A stretch of 12,102 nucleotides of DNA from Alphaproteobacteria bacterium. Lineage in GTDB: Bacteria > Pseudomonadota > Alphaproteobacteria > CACIAM-22H2. A model generated the notes under the pieces. That model was not told where the DNA came from. It saw only the letters and a program-made list of their open reading frames with translations, and did not search any database. A program made the position numbers and the translations under genes. Shown piece by piece: positions 5,496 through 12,102 of this stretch (the stretch's first letter is position 1; every line of letters starts with the position of its first letter). The stretch is taken from assembly GCA_016869915.1 (NCBI GenBank), contig VGDA01000061.1, positions 1-12,102 of the forward strand, in the 5' to 3' direction.

Positions 5496-6451
5496 CCATT
5501 GCAAGGAAGATCGGGGCCGCCGCCTTTGGCGCCGCCCTTGCCGCCGCCCTCGCGGGCACGGCCACGGCGCAGACGCGCATCGTGATGGCCGGGTCGTCGT
5601 CCGGCGGCACGGCGCATCTCTATTTCGCGGCCCTCGCGCCGCTGCTCAACAAGCACATCCCCGGCATGGAGGCGAGCGCGCGCTCCGGCGGCTCGACGGA
5701 GAACGTGATCCTGCTCGAGCGCGGCACGGCGCAGATCGCGGGCGCGAGCCCGGGCGACGCCGAGAAGGTGCTGGGCAAGGACGGGATGGCGAAGACGCGC
5801 ATCCGCACGCTCTTCACGATGTTCAACATCCCCTACCACCTGCTCGTGCCGACCAACTCGCCCATCCAGTCCTTCTCCGACCTCAAGGGCCGGCGCCTGT
5901 CGATCGGCATCAAGGCCGGCGGCGAGGCAAACCTCTTCCTGCGCATGGTCACCGTGCTTGGGATGAAGGAGGGCGACTTCAGGCTCGACTACCTCGGCAA
6001 GGGCGAGTCGATGAACGCCTACAAGGACAACGTGATCGAGGCGTTCTCCTTCCTCTGCCCGCTGCCCTGCCCGGTGGTGACCGAGCTCGCCACGCATCCG
6101 CGCGGCGCGCGCCTCGTCGGCATGTCGGCCGACGAGATCGCGAAGATCAACGCCGACCACCGCTGGTACAGCGCCTACACGATCTCGAAGGACGTCTACG
6201 CGAACTCGCTCAAGGACCAGTCGCGCGACGTCCCGAGCTTCACGGAGTGGTTCTACGTCGCCACGCATGCCGACTTCCCCGAGGAGACGGCCTACCAGAT
6301 CGCCAAGGTGATCGGCGAGAGGTACGAGGAGCTGGTCTCCGCCTTCCGCGCGGCCAACACCTCGACTGCGGAGAACACCGCGAAGCACCCGGGCTTCCCG
6401 CTGCATCCCGGCACCGAGCGCTACCTGCGCGAGAAGGGCCTGCTGAAGTAA
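5492..6451 (+). CDS. TAXI-family TRAP transporter periplasmic solute-binding protein
   Basis: The 319-residue protein has a Sec signal peptide: Lys/Arg at 5-6, a hydrophobic Ala-rich stretch (7-22) and a likely signal peptidase I cut after 'ATA' at residue 26. The mature protein begins with the TAXI pattern 'IVMAGSSSGGTAHLYF' (30-45), then 'ARSGGSTENVILLERGTAQIA' positions 63-83 (key residues S65-G67, E70-N71) and a C-terminal 'LHPGTERYLREKGLL' (304-318), typical of this family. It would bind an organic anion in the periplasm and deliver it to the membrane permease. Known TAXI proteins handle amino acids and dicarboxylates, so the ligand cannot be deduced. Cys189 and Cys193 ('CPLPCP') might form a disulfide in the periplasm. 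The start is fixed by GGAGGAA at 5480-5486, five bases upstream. The permease follows 24 bases later. Confidence 0.93.
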   Translation: MTIARKIGAAAFGAALAAALAGTATAQTRIVMAGSSSGGTAHLYFAALAPLLNKHIPGMEASARSGGSTENVILLERGTAQIAGASPGDAEKVLGKDGMAKTRIRTLFTMFNIPYHLLVPTNSPIQSFSDLKGRRLSIGIKAGGEANLFLRMVTVLGMKEGDFRLDYLGKGESMNAYKDNVIEAFSFLCPLPCPVVTELATHPRGARLVGMSADEIAKINADHRWYSAYTISKDVYANSLKDQSRDVPSFTEWFYVATHADFPEETAYQIAKVIGERYEELVSAFRAANTSTAENTAKHPGFPLHPGTERYLREKGLLK

Positions 6452-6475
6452 GCAGGCGCGAGGGGAGGGGCGGCG

Positions 6476-8374
6476 ATGGCGGCGGAACAGTCGGGGCAAG
6501 GGGCGGAGGGCGAGGACTCCACCCCGTGGATGCGCCTGGCGGCGCGCGCCATCGCGCTCGCGATGGCGTGCTTCCAGCTCTATACCGCCTTCACCGTCAC
6601 CTTCTCGCCGATGATCCAGCGCAGCGTGCACCTCGCCTTCGCGCTGTCGCTGCTCTTCCTCATCACCCCCGCCCGCGAGCTCCCGCGCGTCGCCGACCTG
6701 GCGCTGCGCTGGATCCTCGCGGCGGCCGGCGTCGCGGTGACGGTCTATGCCGCCGTCGAGTTCACGAATCCCGGCATCTTCCGCGTCATCGACCCGACCT
6801 GGCTCGACATCGCGGGCGGCACGATCCTGCTGCTGCTGCTGCTCGAGGCCACGCGCCGCACCGCGGGGCCATCGCTCGCGATCATCGCGCTCGCCTTCGT
6901 CGTCTACGCGGTGTTCGGCGCCAGCCTGCCCGGCTTCCTCGGCCATCCCGGCTTCGAGTACACGGCGATCATCGCGTCGCTCTACATCCGGCTGGAAGGC
7001 ATATTCGGCACGGCGACCGGCGCCAGCGCGACCTACGTCTACGTCTTCGTGCTCTTCGGCGCCGTCATGATGCGCATGGGCGGCGGCGAGTTCTTCATCG
7101 ACCTCGCGCGCGCCCTGATCGGCACGTCGCGCGGCTCCGCCGCCAAGGTCTCCGTCTTCGCCAGCGCGCTCTTCGCGACGATCACGGGGACGGGGCCCGC
7201 GAACGCCGCCGCGGTCGGCGTCGTCACCATCCCGACGATGATCCGCAGCGGCTACGCGCCGCGCATCGCCGCCGCGCTCGAGGCCGCGGCCTCGGTCGGC
7301 GGGCAGATCACGCCGCCGATCATGGGCGCCTCGGCCTTCATCATGGCCGACCTGCTGGGCGTGCCCTACTACGAGGTCGCCAAGGCGGCCTTCATCCCCG
7401 CGGTGCTCTACTTCGTCTCGCTGTTCTTCACCGCCGACCTCGAGGCCGCGCGCAGCGGGCTGAAGGGCACGCCGCGCGCGGAGCTTCCGAGGCTCTCCGA
7501 CACCCTGCGCAAGGGCTGGCACTTCCTCGTGCCCGTCGGCGTGCTCGTCTACTACCTCGCGATCGTGCAGGTCTCCCCCGGGCGCGCCGGCGCCTATGCG
7601 GCAGCCGCCTTCGTGCCGGTGTGGATGCTGCGCGAATGGGTCGTGCAGCGGCGCGTCGTCTGGCGGCCCATCCTCGACGCGCTCGAGGAAGCCTCGCGTG
7701 GCGCGGTGATGATCGCCGCGGCGTGCGCGATCATCGGCGTGGTGATGAACATCACCGACCTCACCGGGCTCGGCCTCAAGTTCACCTCGCTGATCCTCGG
7801 CTACTCGGGCGGCTCGCTCTTCGTCCTCCTGCTGCTGACGGCGGTCGCCGCGATCCTGCTCGGCACCGGCCTGCCGACCACGGCGACCTACCTGATCGTC
7901 GCGATCCTGGTCGCGCCGGCGCTGGCGAAGATGGGCGTGCCGCTTCTGGCCGCGCATCTCTTCGTCTTCTACTTCGGCGTCATCTCCGACCTGACGCCGC
8001 CGACCGCGGTCTCCTGCTACGTCGCCGCGGGCATCGCCGGGGACTCGGGCATGCGCGTCTCCTTCGCCGCGACGCGCATCGCGCTGCCGGCGCTCGTCGT
8101 GCCCTTCATGTTCGTCTACTCGCCCGAGCTGCTGCTGCAGGGGTCGTTCGTCGACGTCATGATGGTGATGGTGCCGACGCTGCTGGGCCTGCTCGCGGTC
8201 TCCGTCGCGCTGATCGGCTGGATGTCCGGGCCGCTCGCGCCCTGGCAGCGCGTGGCCGCGCTCGCCGCCGGCGTGCTGCTGATCTTCCCGGGCTGGGAGA
8301 GCAACGTCGCCGCCGCGGCCCTCCTCCTCGCGGCCTGGCTGCCGTCGCGGCTGCGGGCGCGCGGCGCGGGCTGA
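6476..8374 (+). CDS. TRAP transporter fused permease (4TM/12TM, DctQ-DctM type)
   Basis: The 632-residue polytopic membrane protein carries a small DctQ-like part (hydrophobic segments around 25-45, 52-66, 78-95, 113-125) fused to a DctM-like large part. Diagnostic large-subunit motifs are 'GTGPANAAAVG' (237-247), 'GGQITPPIMGAS' (275-286), 'GTGLPTTATYL' (463-473) and 'SDLTPPTAV' (504-512), which form the two Na+ and substrate-binding hairpins in related TRAP permeases. It works with the TAXI protein to import substrate by Na+ or H+ symport across the inner membrane. The fused form is the usual partner of TAXI proteins. The ATG at 6476 has AGGGGAGGGG at 6461-6470, five bases away. The stop lies four bases from the convergent ferredoxin stop, with no visible hairpin terminator between them. 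Confidence 0.94.
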   Translation: MAAEQSGQGAEGEDSTPWMRLAARAIALAMACFQLYTAFTVTFSPMIQRSVHLAFALSLLFLITPARELPRVADLALRWILAAAGVAVTVYAAVEFTNPGIFRVIDPTWLDIAGGTILLLLLLEATRRTAGPSLAIIALAFVVYAVFGASLPGFLGHPGFEYTAIIASLYIRLEGIFGTATGASATYVYVFVLFGAVMMRMGGGEFFIDLARALIGTSRGSAAKVSVFASALFATITGTGPANAAAVGVVTIPTMIRSGYAPRIAAALEAAASVGGQITPPIMGASAFIMADLLGVPYYEVAKAAFIPAVLYFVSLFFTADLEAARSGLKGTPRAELPRLSDTLRKGWHFLVPVGVLVYYLAIVQVSPGRAGAYAAAAFVPVWMLREWVVQRRVVWRPILDALEEASRGAVMIAAACAIIGVVMNITDLTGLGLKFTSLILGYSGGSLFVLLLLTAVAAILLGTGLPTTATYLIVAILVAPALAKMGVPLLAAHLFVFYFGVISDLTPPTAVSCYVAAGIAGDSGMRVSFAATRIALPALVVPFMFVYSPELLLQGSFVDVMMVMVPTLLGLLAVSVALIGWMSGPLAPWQRVAALAAGVLLIFPGWESNVAAAALLLAAWLPSRLRARGAG

Positions 8375-8378
8375 GGCC

Positions 8379-8588
8379 TCAGGGCGCCTCGACGACGGAG
8401 ATCGCCTGCGCCGGGCAGAGCAGCGCGGCCTTCGCGACGGCCTCGCGGCGCGCGGGCCCCGGGTCGGCCAGCAGGAGGACGACGATGCCGTCCTCCTCGC
8501 GCTGGTCGAACACCTCGGGCGCGCGCGCCACGCACTGGCCCGAGCCGATGCAGCGCGTCGCGTCGACCTCCACCCTGTATCCCGGCAT
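8379..8588 (-). CDS. [3Fe-4S]-type P450 redox-partner ferredoxin
   Basis: The 69-residue protein has the compact length of ferredoxins that feed bacterial cytochromes P450. Cys13 and Cys19 ('CIGSGQC') and Cys58 before Pro59 ('LLCPAQAI') give the CXX?XXC(X)nCP pattern. The variable position is Ser16 rather than Cys, so a [3Fe-4S] cluster is expected. 'APEVFDQREEDGIVVLL' (23-39) is the conserved middle region. Its role is to pass single electrons from an NAD(P)H-dependent reductase to the P450 encoded just upstream in the same operon (34-base gap). The start at 8588 has GGGGAA directly upstream on the minus strand. No reductase gene is present in the window, so a reductase encoded elsewhere must serve it. 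It is the last gene of the 11481-8379 operon. Confidence 0.93.
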   Translation of the reverse strand: MPGYRVEVDATRCIGSGQCVARAPEVFDQREEDGIVVLLLADPGPARREAVAKAALLCPAQAISVVEAP

Positions 8589-8623
8589 CGTTCCCCGTCC
8601 TCGTCCCCGCCCTTCGCCCGCCG

Positions 8624-9841
8624 TCACCATTCGACCGGCAGCCTGTAGGTACCGAAGATCTGCGAATCGTACTTGAACGGCACGTCCTCGAGCCTGCAGG
8701 CGAGCCGAAGCCCGGGGAAGCGCGCGAACAGCGCCGTGAAGACCACGTGCAGCTCGATGCGCGCGAGGCCCTGGCCCAGGCACTGGTGGATGCCGTAGCC
8801 GAAGGAGACGTGCTGCGAGGCGTCGCGCCCGATGTCGAGCCGGTCGGGGTCCGGGAACGCGTCCTCGTCGCGGTTGGCCGAGGGCGCGACCGCGAAGATG
8901 CCGTCGCCCTTGCGGATGCGCATGCCGCAGAGCTCGACGTCCTCGAGCGCGACGCGGCGCGGCGCGAACTGCACGGGCGTGACGTAGCGCAGCAATTCCT
9001 CGACCGCCTGCTCGACCAGCGACGGGTCGGCCTTCAGCCGCGCGAGCTGCTCGGGATGCTGGAACAGCACGAGGGTGCCGACGCCGATCATGTTGGTCGT
9101 CGTGTCGTGGCCGGCGCGCAGGATCATCGCGCAGATGTCGGCGAACTCGTCGCGGCCGAGCGTGCCGGGCAGCACGAACTCCGCGATCACGCGGCTCAGC
9201 ATGTCGTCGGCGGGCTGGCGCTCCTTGGCGTCGATGAGCGCGCGGCAATAGGCGACGAGGTCGCTCGCGGTGCGCGCGGCCTCCTCGGGCGTCTGCCGCA
9301 GCCCGTGGCGCCCGGCGGCGCATTTCATGATGTAGGCGTGGTCCTCGTAGGGCGAGCCGAAGAGTTCGCACATCACGAGCGCGGGCAGCGTCACCGCGAG
9401 GTCCGCGACGAGGTCGGCGGGCGGGCCCTTGCGCTCCATCCGGTCGAGGAGGTCGGCCGCGATCGCCTCGACGCGCGGGCGCAGCGCCATCATCCGCTTG
9501 TGGGAGAACTCGCGCGTGAACATGCGCCGGAAATGCTGGTGGCGCGGGTTGTCCATGCCGACGAAGGCGCGCTCGGCCTTGTCGATGGCGACGCGCGCCT
9601 CCGTGACGGCCGGGAAGTCGGGCCGCGCGAACTCGCCGCTGAAGCGCCGGTCCTGCAGCACGGACCGGAACTGGGCGAGCCTCGTCAGCAGCCAGGCGCG
9701 CTGGCGGTTCCACAGCCGCACCGGCGAGACCGGGCACTGGCGGCGCGCCTCGGCGTATTGCGCTGGTGGGTGGAAGGGATCGGTGCGCGCGAAGGGGAAG
9801 AGGGGAAGCGCGTCGATGTCGTCGCCGTGGTCCTTGCCCAT
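8624..9841 (-). CDS. Cytochrome P450 (soluble bacterial class I)
   Basis: The 405-residue protein is a typical soluble bacterial P450, with no membrane anchor. The I-helix oxygen-activation motif is AGHDTT (243-248), with Asp246-Thr247 as the proton relay. The ExxR pair is Glu282-Arg285 ('EELLRY'). The heme loop is FGYGIHQCLG (347-356) with Cys354 as the iron thiolate ligand. 'GMDNPRHQHFRRMFTREFS' (95-113) is the C-helix region, where bacterial P450s usually read 'DPPEHTRLRR'. It would hydroxylate a small hydrophobic substrate (terpenoid, fatty acid or aromatic) using electrons from the adjacent ferredoxin. The family number and substrate cannot be assigned from sequence reading. The ATG at 9841 gives normal length and sits four bases after the SDR 3 stop; an in-frame ATG at 9877 would overlap SDR 3 and add 12 residues with no family motif. 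Confidence 0.95.
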   Translation of the reverse strand: MGKDHGDDIDALPLFPFARTDPFHPPAQYAEARRQCPVSPVRLWNRQRAWLLTRLAQFRSVLQDRRFSGEFARPDFPAVTEARVAIDKAERAFVGMDNPRHQHFRRMFTREFSHKRMMALRPRVEAIAADLLDRMERKGPPADLVADLAVTLPALVMCELFGSPYEDHAYIMKCAAGRHGLRQTPEEAARTASDLVAYCRALIDAKERQPADDMLSRVIAEFVLPGTLGRDEFADICAMILRAGHDTTTNMIGVGTLVLFQHPEQLARLKADPSLVEQAVEELLRYVTPVQFAPRRVALEDVELCGMRIRKGDGIFAVAPSANRDEDAFPDPDRLDIGRDASQHVSFGYGIHQCLGQGLARIELHVVFTALFARFPGLRLACRLEDVPFKYDSQIFGTYRLPVEW

Positions 9842-9845
9842 GGTC

Positions 9846-10589
9846 TCACCAGTCTCCGTTGATCGTCGCGCCGCCATCGACGACCAGGACCTGCCCGGTC
9901 ATGTAGCTCGATTCCGCGCCGGCCAGGAACGCCACGACCGCGGCGATCTCCGCGGGCTCGGCGAAGCGGCGCATCGGTATGCCGGCGACCAGGCTCGCCG
10001 CGTCGACCGCGCCGCGCGCGATGTTGTCGCGCACCATGCGCGTGCCGACCACGCCGGGGCAGACCGCGTTGACGCGGATCGCGTCGGGCGCCCACTCGAT
10101 CGCGAGCGTCCGCGTCAGCCCCTCGATCCCGGCCTTCGCCGCGGCGTAGGGCGCGCGCCGCGGGCGCCCGATGCGCGCGCCCATCGAGGAGAAGTTGACG
10201 ACCGCGCCACGTGCGGAGGCCCTGAGCCAGGGATGCGCCGCGCGGCAGGCGCGCAGAGTGCCGCCGACATGGACGTCGAGCATCGAGCGCCAGGTCGCGT
10301 CCTCGAGTTCGGCGACTGGCTGGTGGCGGTTGAAGCCCGCGCAGTTCACGAGCGCGTCGATCGCCCCGAAGCGCGCGGCCGCGGCCGCGATCGCCGCGTC
10401 GACCGAGGCGGTGTCCGCCACGTCGGCGGCGATCCACGCGAAGCCCTCGCCGCCGGGCGCGTCCTCGCCCGGCGCGTCGCGGTCGAGCGCCACGGCGCGC
10501 CAGCCGCGCGCGAGCAGCGTCGCGCAGGTCGCGAGGCCGATGCCGCGCGCCCCGCCGGTGACGATCGCGACCGGGGTCGTGCCCGCCAT
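9846..10589 (-). CDS. SDR-family oxidoreductase (SDR 3) in the P450 operon
   Basis: This is a 247-residue classical SDR: TGGARGIG (11-18), Asp36 after beta-2 (NAD preference), NCAG (82-85), Ser135, Tyr148 and Lys152 ('YAAAK'), 'NAVCPGV' (174-180) and terminal 'MTGQVLVVDGG'. The tetrad Asn, normally in 'D-V-N-V-x-G', is replaced by His107 ('LDVHVGG'). That substitution is uncommon and may alter the proton relay. Its position between the HIBADH-like gene (one base apart) and the P450 gene (four bases apart) suggests it oxidises an alcohol made by the P450, or a later hydroxy intermediate; this is inference from context. The start at 10589 places the glycine motif ten residues in, as usual, and a GGGGGC site lies inside the end of the preceding gene. 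Confidence 0.93.
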   Translation of the reverse strand: MAGTTPVAIVTGGARGIGLATCATLLARGWRAVALDRDAPGEDAPGGEGFAWIAADVADTASVDAAIAAAAARFGAIDALVNCAGFNRHQPVAELEDATWRSMLDVHVGGTLRACRAAHPWLRASARGAVVNFSSMGARIGRPRRAPYAAAKAGIEGLTRTLAIEWAPDAIRVNAVCPGVVGTRMVRDNIARGAVDAASLVAGIPMRRFAEPAEIAAVVAFLAGAESSYMTGQVLVVDGGATINGDW

Positions 10590-10590
10590 C

Positions 10591-11481
10591 TCAGGAGCCC
10601 CCGACCTTCACGCCTGCCTTCTCCTCGATCGGCAGGATCACCGCGGCGATGTCGCGCGCGACATGCCCGGCGTCGCGCGCCTCCTCGTAGCGGCGCATCG
10701 CCGCCTCCGCGAGCGTGAGGTCGACGCCCATCGCGCGTCCGAGGTCGATGGCGCAGCCGAGGTCCTTCATGATCGTGGCGATGCTCGCGGCGGCCTCGAA
10801 GTTGCGCGGCAGGAAATGCTTCGGCACGACGCGCTCCAGCGTGTTGCTGCGCGCCGAGCTGGCGCGCAGCGTCTCGTAGAGGCGTCGACCGTCGATGCCC
10901 GCCTTCGCGCCCAGCACCATGGCCTCGGCGAGCAGGGCGTGCGTCGTGATCGAGATGAGGTTGTTGCAGAGCTTGGTCGTGACGCCGGCGCCGACGGGGC
11001 CCATGTGCCGGACCTCCTTGCAGGTCGCGCGCAGCGCCGGCATCGCGCGGGCGACATCGGCCTCCGCGCCGCCGACGATCGCCGTGAGCGCGGCGTCGAC
11101 CGCGGCGTAGGGGCCGCCGCTGATCGGCGCGTCGAGGAAGCCGATGCCGCGCGCGGCGAGCGCCGCGCCGATCTCCTTCGCGGTGCCGGGATCGACGGTG
11201 GCGAAGTCGATGCAGAGCAGCCCCGCCGGCGCCGTCGCGGCGACGCCGCCTTCGCCCAGGAAGACCTCGCGCGACTGCTCGGGCGTCACGCGGCAGGCGC
11301 AGAAGACGTCGACGGCGCCCGCGACCTCCGCGACCGAGCCCGCGACGCGCGCGCCTTCGGCCTGCAGCTTCGCGACCGAGCCGGCGTTGGCGCTGTGCAC
11401 GACGAGCGCGTGGCCCGCGCGCGCCATGTTGGCCGCCATGGGCACGCCCATGAGCCCGAGCCCCACGAAGCCGATGCGCAT
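10591..11481 (-). CDS. 3-hydroxyisobutyrate dehydrogenase-like NAD(P)-binding oxidoreductase
   Basis: The 296-residue protein matches beta-hydroxyacid dehydrogenases (HIBADH, tartronate semialdehyde reductase, 6-phosphogluconate dehydrogenase relatives) in length and motifs. The cofactor motif is 'GFVGLGLMGVPMAANMA' (4-20). The substrate motif is DAPISGG (117-123). The catalytic lysine is Lys170 in 'GAGVTTKLCNN', with Asn174 four residues on, and an all-helical C-terminal domain follows. These enzymes interconvert a beta-hydroxyacid with its semialdehyde or keto form. The usual 'NRT' after beta-2 is 'HSANAG' here, so cofactor preference is unclear. It is the first gene of the P450 operon, with a strong-looking promoter just upstream and an AGG four to six bases before the ATG at 11481. 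A role on an oxidised side chain produced by the P450 pathway is plausible but unproven. Confidence 0.92.
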   Translation of the reverse strand: MRIGFVGLGLMGVPMAANMARAGHALVVHSANAGSVAKLQAEGARVAGSVAEVAGAVDVFCACRVTPEQSREVFLGEGGVAATAPAGLLCIDFATVDPGTAKEIGAALAARGIGFLDAPISGGPYAAVDAALTAIVGGAEADVARAMPALRATCKEVRHMGPVGAGVTTKLCNNLISITTHALLAEAMVLGAKAGIDGRRLYETLRASSARSNTLERVVPKHFLPRNFEAAASIATIMKDLGCAIDLGRAMGVDLTLAEAAMRRYEEARDAGHVARDIAAVILPIEEKAGVKVGGS

Positions 11482-11511
11482 CGCCTGTCCCCGCTTCCCC
11501 TGGTGGCGCGC

Positions 11512-11539
11512 ATTCTAGGGCCGGGCCCCGGCGCGACAA
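11512..11539 (-). promoter_or_regulatory. Sigma70-like promoter for the HIBADH-SDR-P450-ferredoxin operon
   Basis: On the minus strand TTGTCG (11539-11534) is followed after 16 bases by TAGAAT (11517-11512), which matches five of six -10 consensus bases. The transcript start would be near 11505, giving a leader of about 24 bases to the ATG at 11481. This is the best -10 seen in the window and stands out in GC-rich surroundings. Confidence 0.6.
11521..11531. promoter_or_regulatory. Inverted repeat in the promoter spacer (candidate operator)
   Basis: CCGGG-C-CCCGG is a perfect 11-base inverted repeat lying wholly between the -35 and -10 hexamers of the P450-operon promoter. The position would suit a repressor or a MerR-type activator. 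GC-only palindromes are frequent in such DNA, so the support is positional only. It does not resemble the 353-367/4464-4478 element. Confidence 0.3.
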
Positions 11540-11590
11540 GGAGAGATGCGCTGCGCGCGAGCGTGCTGTAGAGCTTCGTGGCGACGACTT

Positions 11591-11599
11591 GGGGGAGAG
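11591..11599 (+). promoter_or_regulatory. Ribosome binding site deciding the GTG start of the OYE-like gene
   Basis: GGGGGAGAG ends eight bases before the GTG at 11608. The next in-frame ATG (11623) has only AGGTGA about 11 bases upstream, so GTG is preferred. I found no convincing plus-strand -35/-10 pair in 11540-11590. Confidence 0.5.
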
Positions 11600-11607
11600 C
11601 CGCGCAG

Positions 11608-12102
11608 GTGAACGACGATCCGATGTTCCGCCCGATGCGCTTCGGTGCCGGCGAGCTGCGCAACCGGATCGTGATGGCGCCGATGACGCGCCAGCGCTCG
11701 CCCGGCGGCGTGCCCGGCCCCGACGTCGCCGCCTTTTACCGCCGCCGCGCCGAGGGTGGCGTCGGCATGGTCGTGAGCGAAGGCACGTTCATCGACCACC
11801 CTGGCGCCGCCTGCTACCAGAACGTGCCGCATTTCTTCGGCGCCGAGGCGCTCGCGGGCTGGCGCGAGGTGCTGCGCGGCGTCCACGGCGCCGGCGCGCT
11901 GATGGTCCCGCAGCTCTGGCATGTCGGCTCCTATCGCCGCCTCGGCATGGCGCCCGATCCGGCCGTGCCCGGCTTTGGCCCCATGGCGCTGCGCGCGGAC
12001 GGCGCCGAGGTCGTGCGCGCGATGGACGAGGCCGACATCCGCGCGGTCGCCGCCTCCTACGCGCGCGGCGCCGCCGCGGCGCGCGAGCTAGGCTTCGACG
12101 GC
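11608..12102 (+). CDS. Old Yellow Enzyme-like NADH:flavin oxidoreductase, N-terminal part (runs off the right edge)
   Basis: 165 codons are present and the frame is open to the window end; full-length relatives are roughly 350-700 residues. 'NRIVMAPMTRQRSPGG' (19-34) is the FMN-binding start of the OYE barrel. 'GVGMVVSEGTF' (51-61) and 'PQLWHVGSYRR' (101-111) match strands 2 and 3, with Gln102 the usual flavin contact. The final 'AAAARELGFDG' leads into the family's 'GxExHxAHGYL' segment, which lies outside the window. OYE enzymes reduce activated C=C bonds of enones or nitro compounds using NAD(P)H; some larger relatives are dienoyl-CoA reductases or demethylases, and the missing C-terminus would decide. 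It is divergent from the P450 operon across 126 bases. The GTG start is supported by GGGGGAGAG; the ATG at 11623 is the alternative, five codons shorter. Confidence 0.9.
   Translation, partial: MNDDPMFRPMRFGAGELRNRIVMAPMTRQRSPGGVPGPDVAAFYRRRAEGGVGMVVSEGTFIDHPGAACYQNVPHFFGAEALAGWREVLRGVHGAGALMVPQLWHVGSYRRLGMAPDPAVPGFGPMALRADGAEVVRAMDEADIRAVAASYARGAAAARELGFDG

Noticed and set aside
5387..7957. An 856-codon open frame on the minus strand
   Set aside because: It is rich in Arg, Asp, Gly and His and lies antisense to the TAXI and TRAP genes, whose motifs are unmistakable. It reflects high GC with few stop codons.
6247..8676. An 809-codon plus-strand frame overlapping the TRAP permease
   Set aside because: Low-complexity Arg/Ala/Gly composition and no membrane segments; it is the out-of-frame shadow of the permease.
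9842..9877. Upstream ATG extending the P450 by 12 residues
   Set aside because: It would overlap the SDR 3 coding region and adds a sequence without family resemblance; the ATG at 9841 gives the normal N-terminus.
1..12102. Horizontal transfer or mobile island
   Set aside because: Base composition looks uniform by eye, and I found no transposase, integrase, terminal repeats or tRNA boundary.

Overview
The window is very GC-rich: long reading frames stay open in all six frames, and third codon positions are almost always G or C. It is densely packed with catabolic-type genes. TRAP transport, class I P450 chemistry, several SDRs and a TauD/TfdA oxygenase together fit an environmental proteobacterium. 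I lean towards an alphaproteobacterium (Rhodospirillales/Acetobacterales-like), but no marker gene settles this. I see no rRNA, tRNA, CRISPR array, insertion sequence, integrase or plasmid function, and no regulator gene.

Layout, left to right. (1) Positions 1-319 (-): 5' part of an endonuclease/exonuclease/phosphatase-family gene. (2) 320-457: divergent intergenic region. (3) 458-1249 (+): SDR 1. (4) 1240-4421 (-): a four-gene operon read right to left: SDR 2, a cupin metalloenzyme, an amidohydrolase-2 family enzyme and a xylose-isomerase-like TIM barrel protein. Two of its three junctions are ATGA overlaps. (5) 4422-4557: divergent control region with a good sigma70-like promoter and a palindrome. 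(6) 4558-8374 (+): a TauD/TfdA 2-oxoglutarate/Fe(II) dioxygenase, a TAXI-type periplasmic binding protein and a fused 4TM/12TM TRAP permease. (7) 8379-11481 (-): a four-gene operon read right to left: a 3-hydroxyisobutyrate-dehydrogenase-like enzyme, SDR 3, a cytochrome P450 and a [3Fe-4S]-type ferredoxin. (8) 11482-11607: divergent region with the best promoter of the window. (9) 11608-12102 (+): 5' part of an Old Yellow Enzyme-like flavin oxidoreductase.

How the parts may work together (inference): the TAXI/TRAP system imports a small organic anion. Oxygenases (TauD-like, P450 plus ferredoxin, possibly the cupin) activate or hydroxylate the substrate or a related one. The SDRs, HIBADH-like enzyme and OYE adjust alcohol, carbonyl and enone oxidation states, and the amidohydrolase-2 enzyme hydrolyses or decarboxylates a carboxylated intermediate. 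No family here fixes the substrate, so this reads as an uncharacterised degradative locus. The most notable non-coding signal is an exact 15-bp word shared, in the direction of the downstream gene, by the two divergent regions at 320-457 and 4422-4557. It suggests one regulator controls both.
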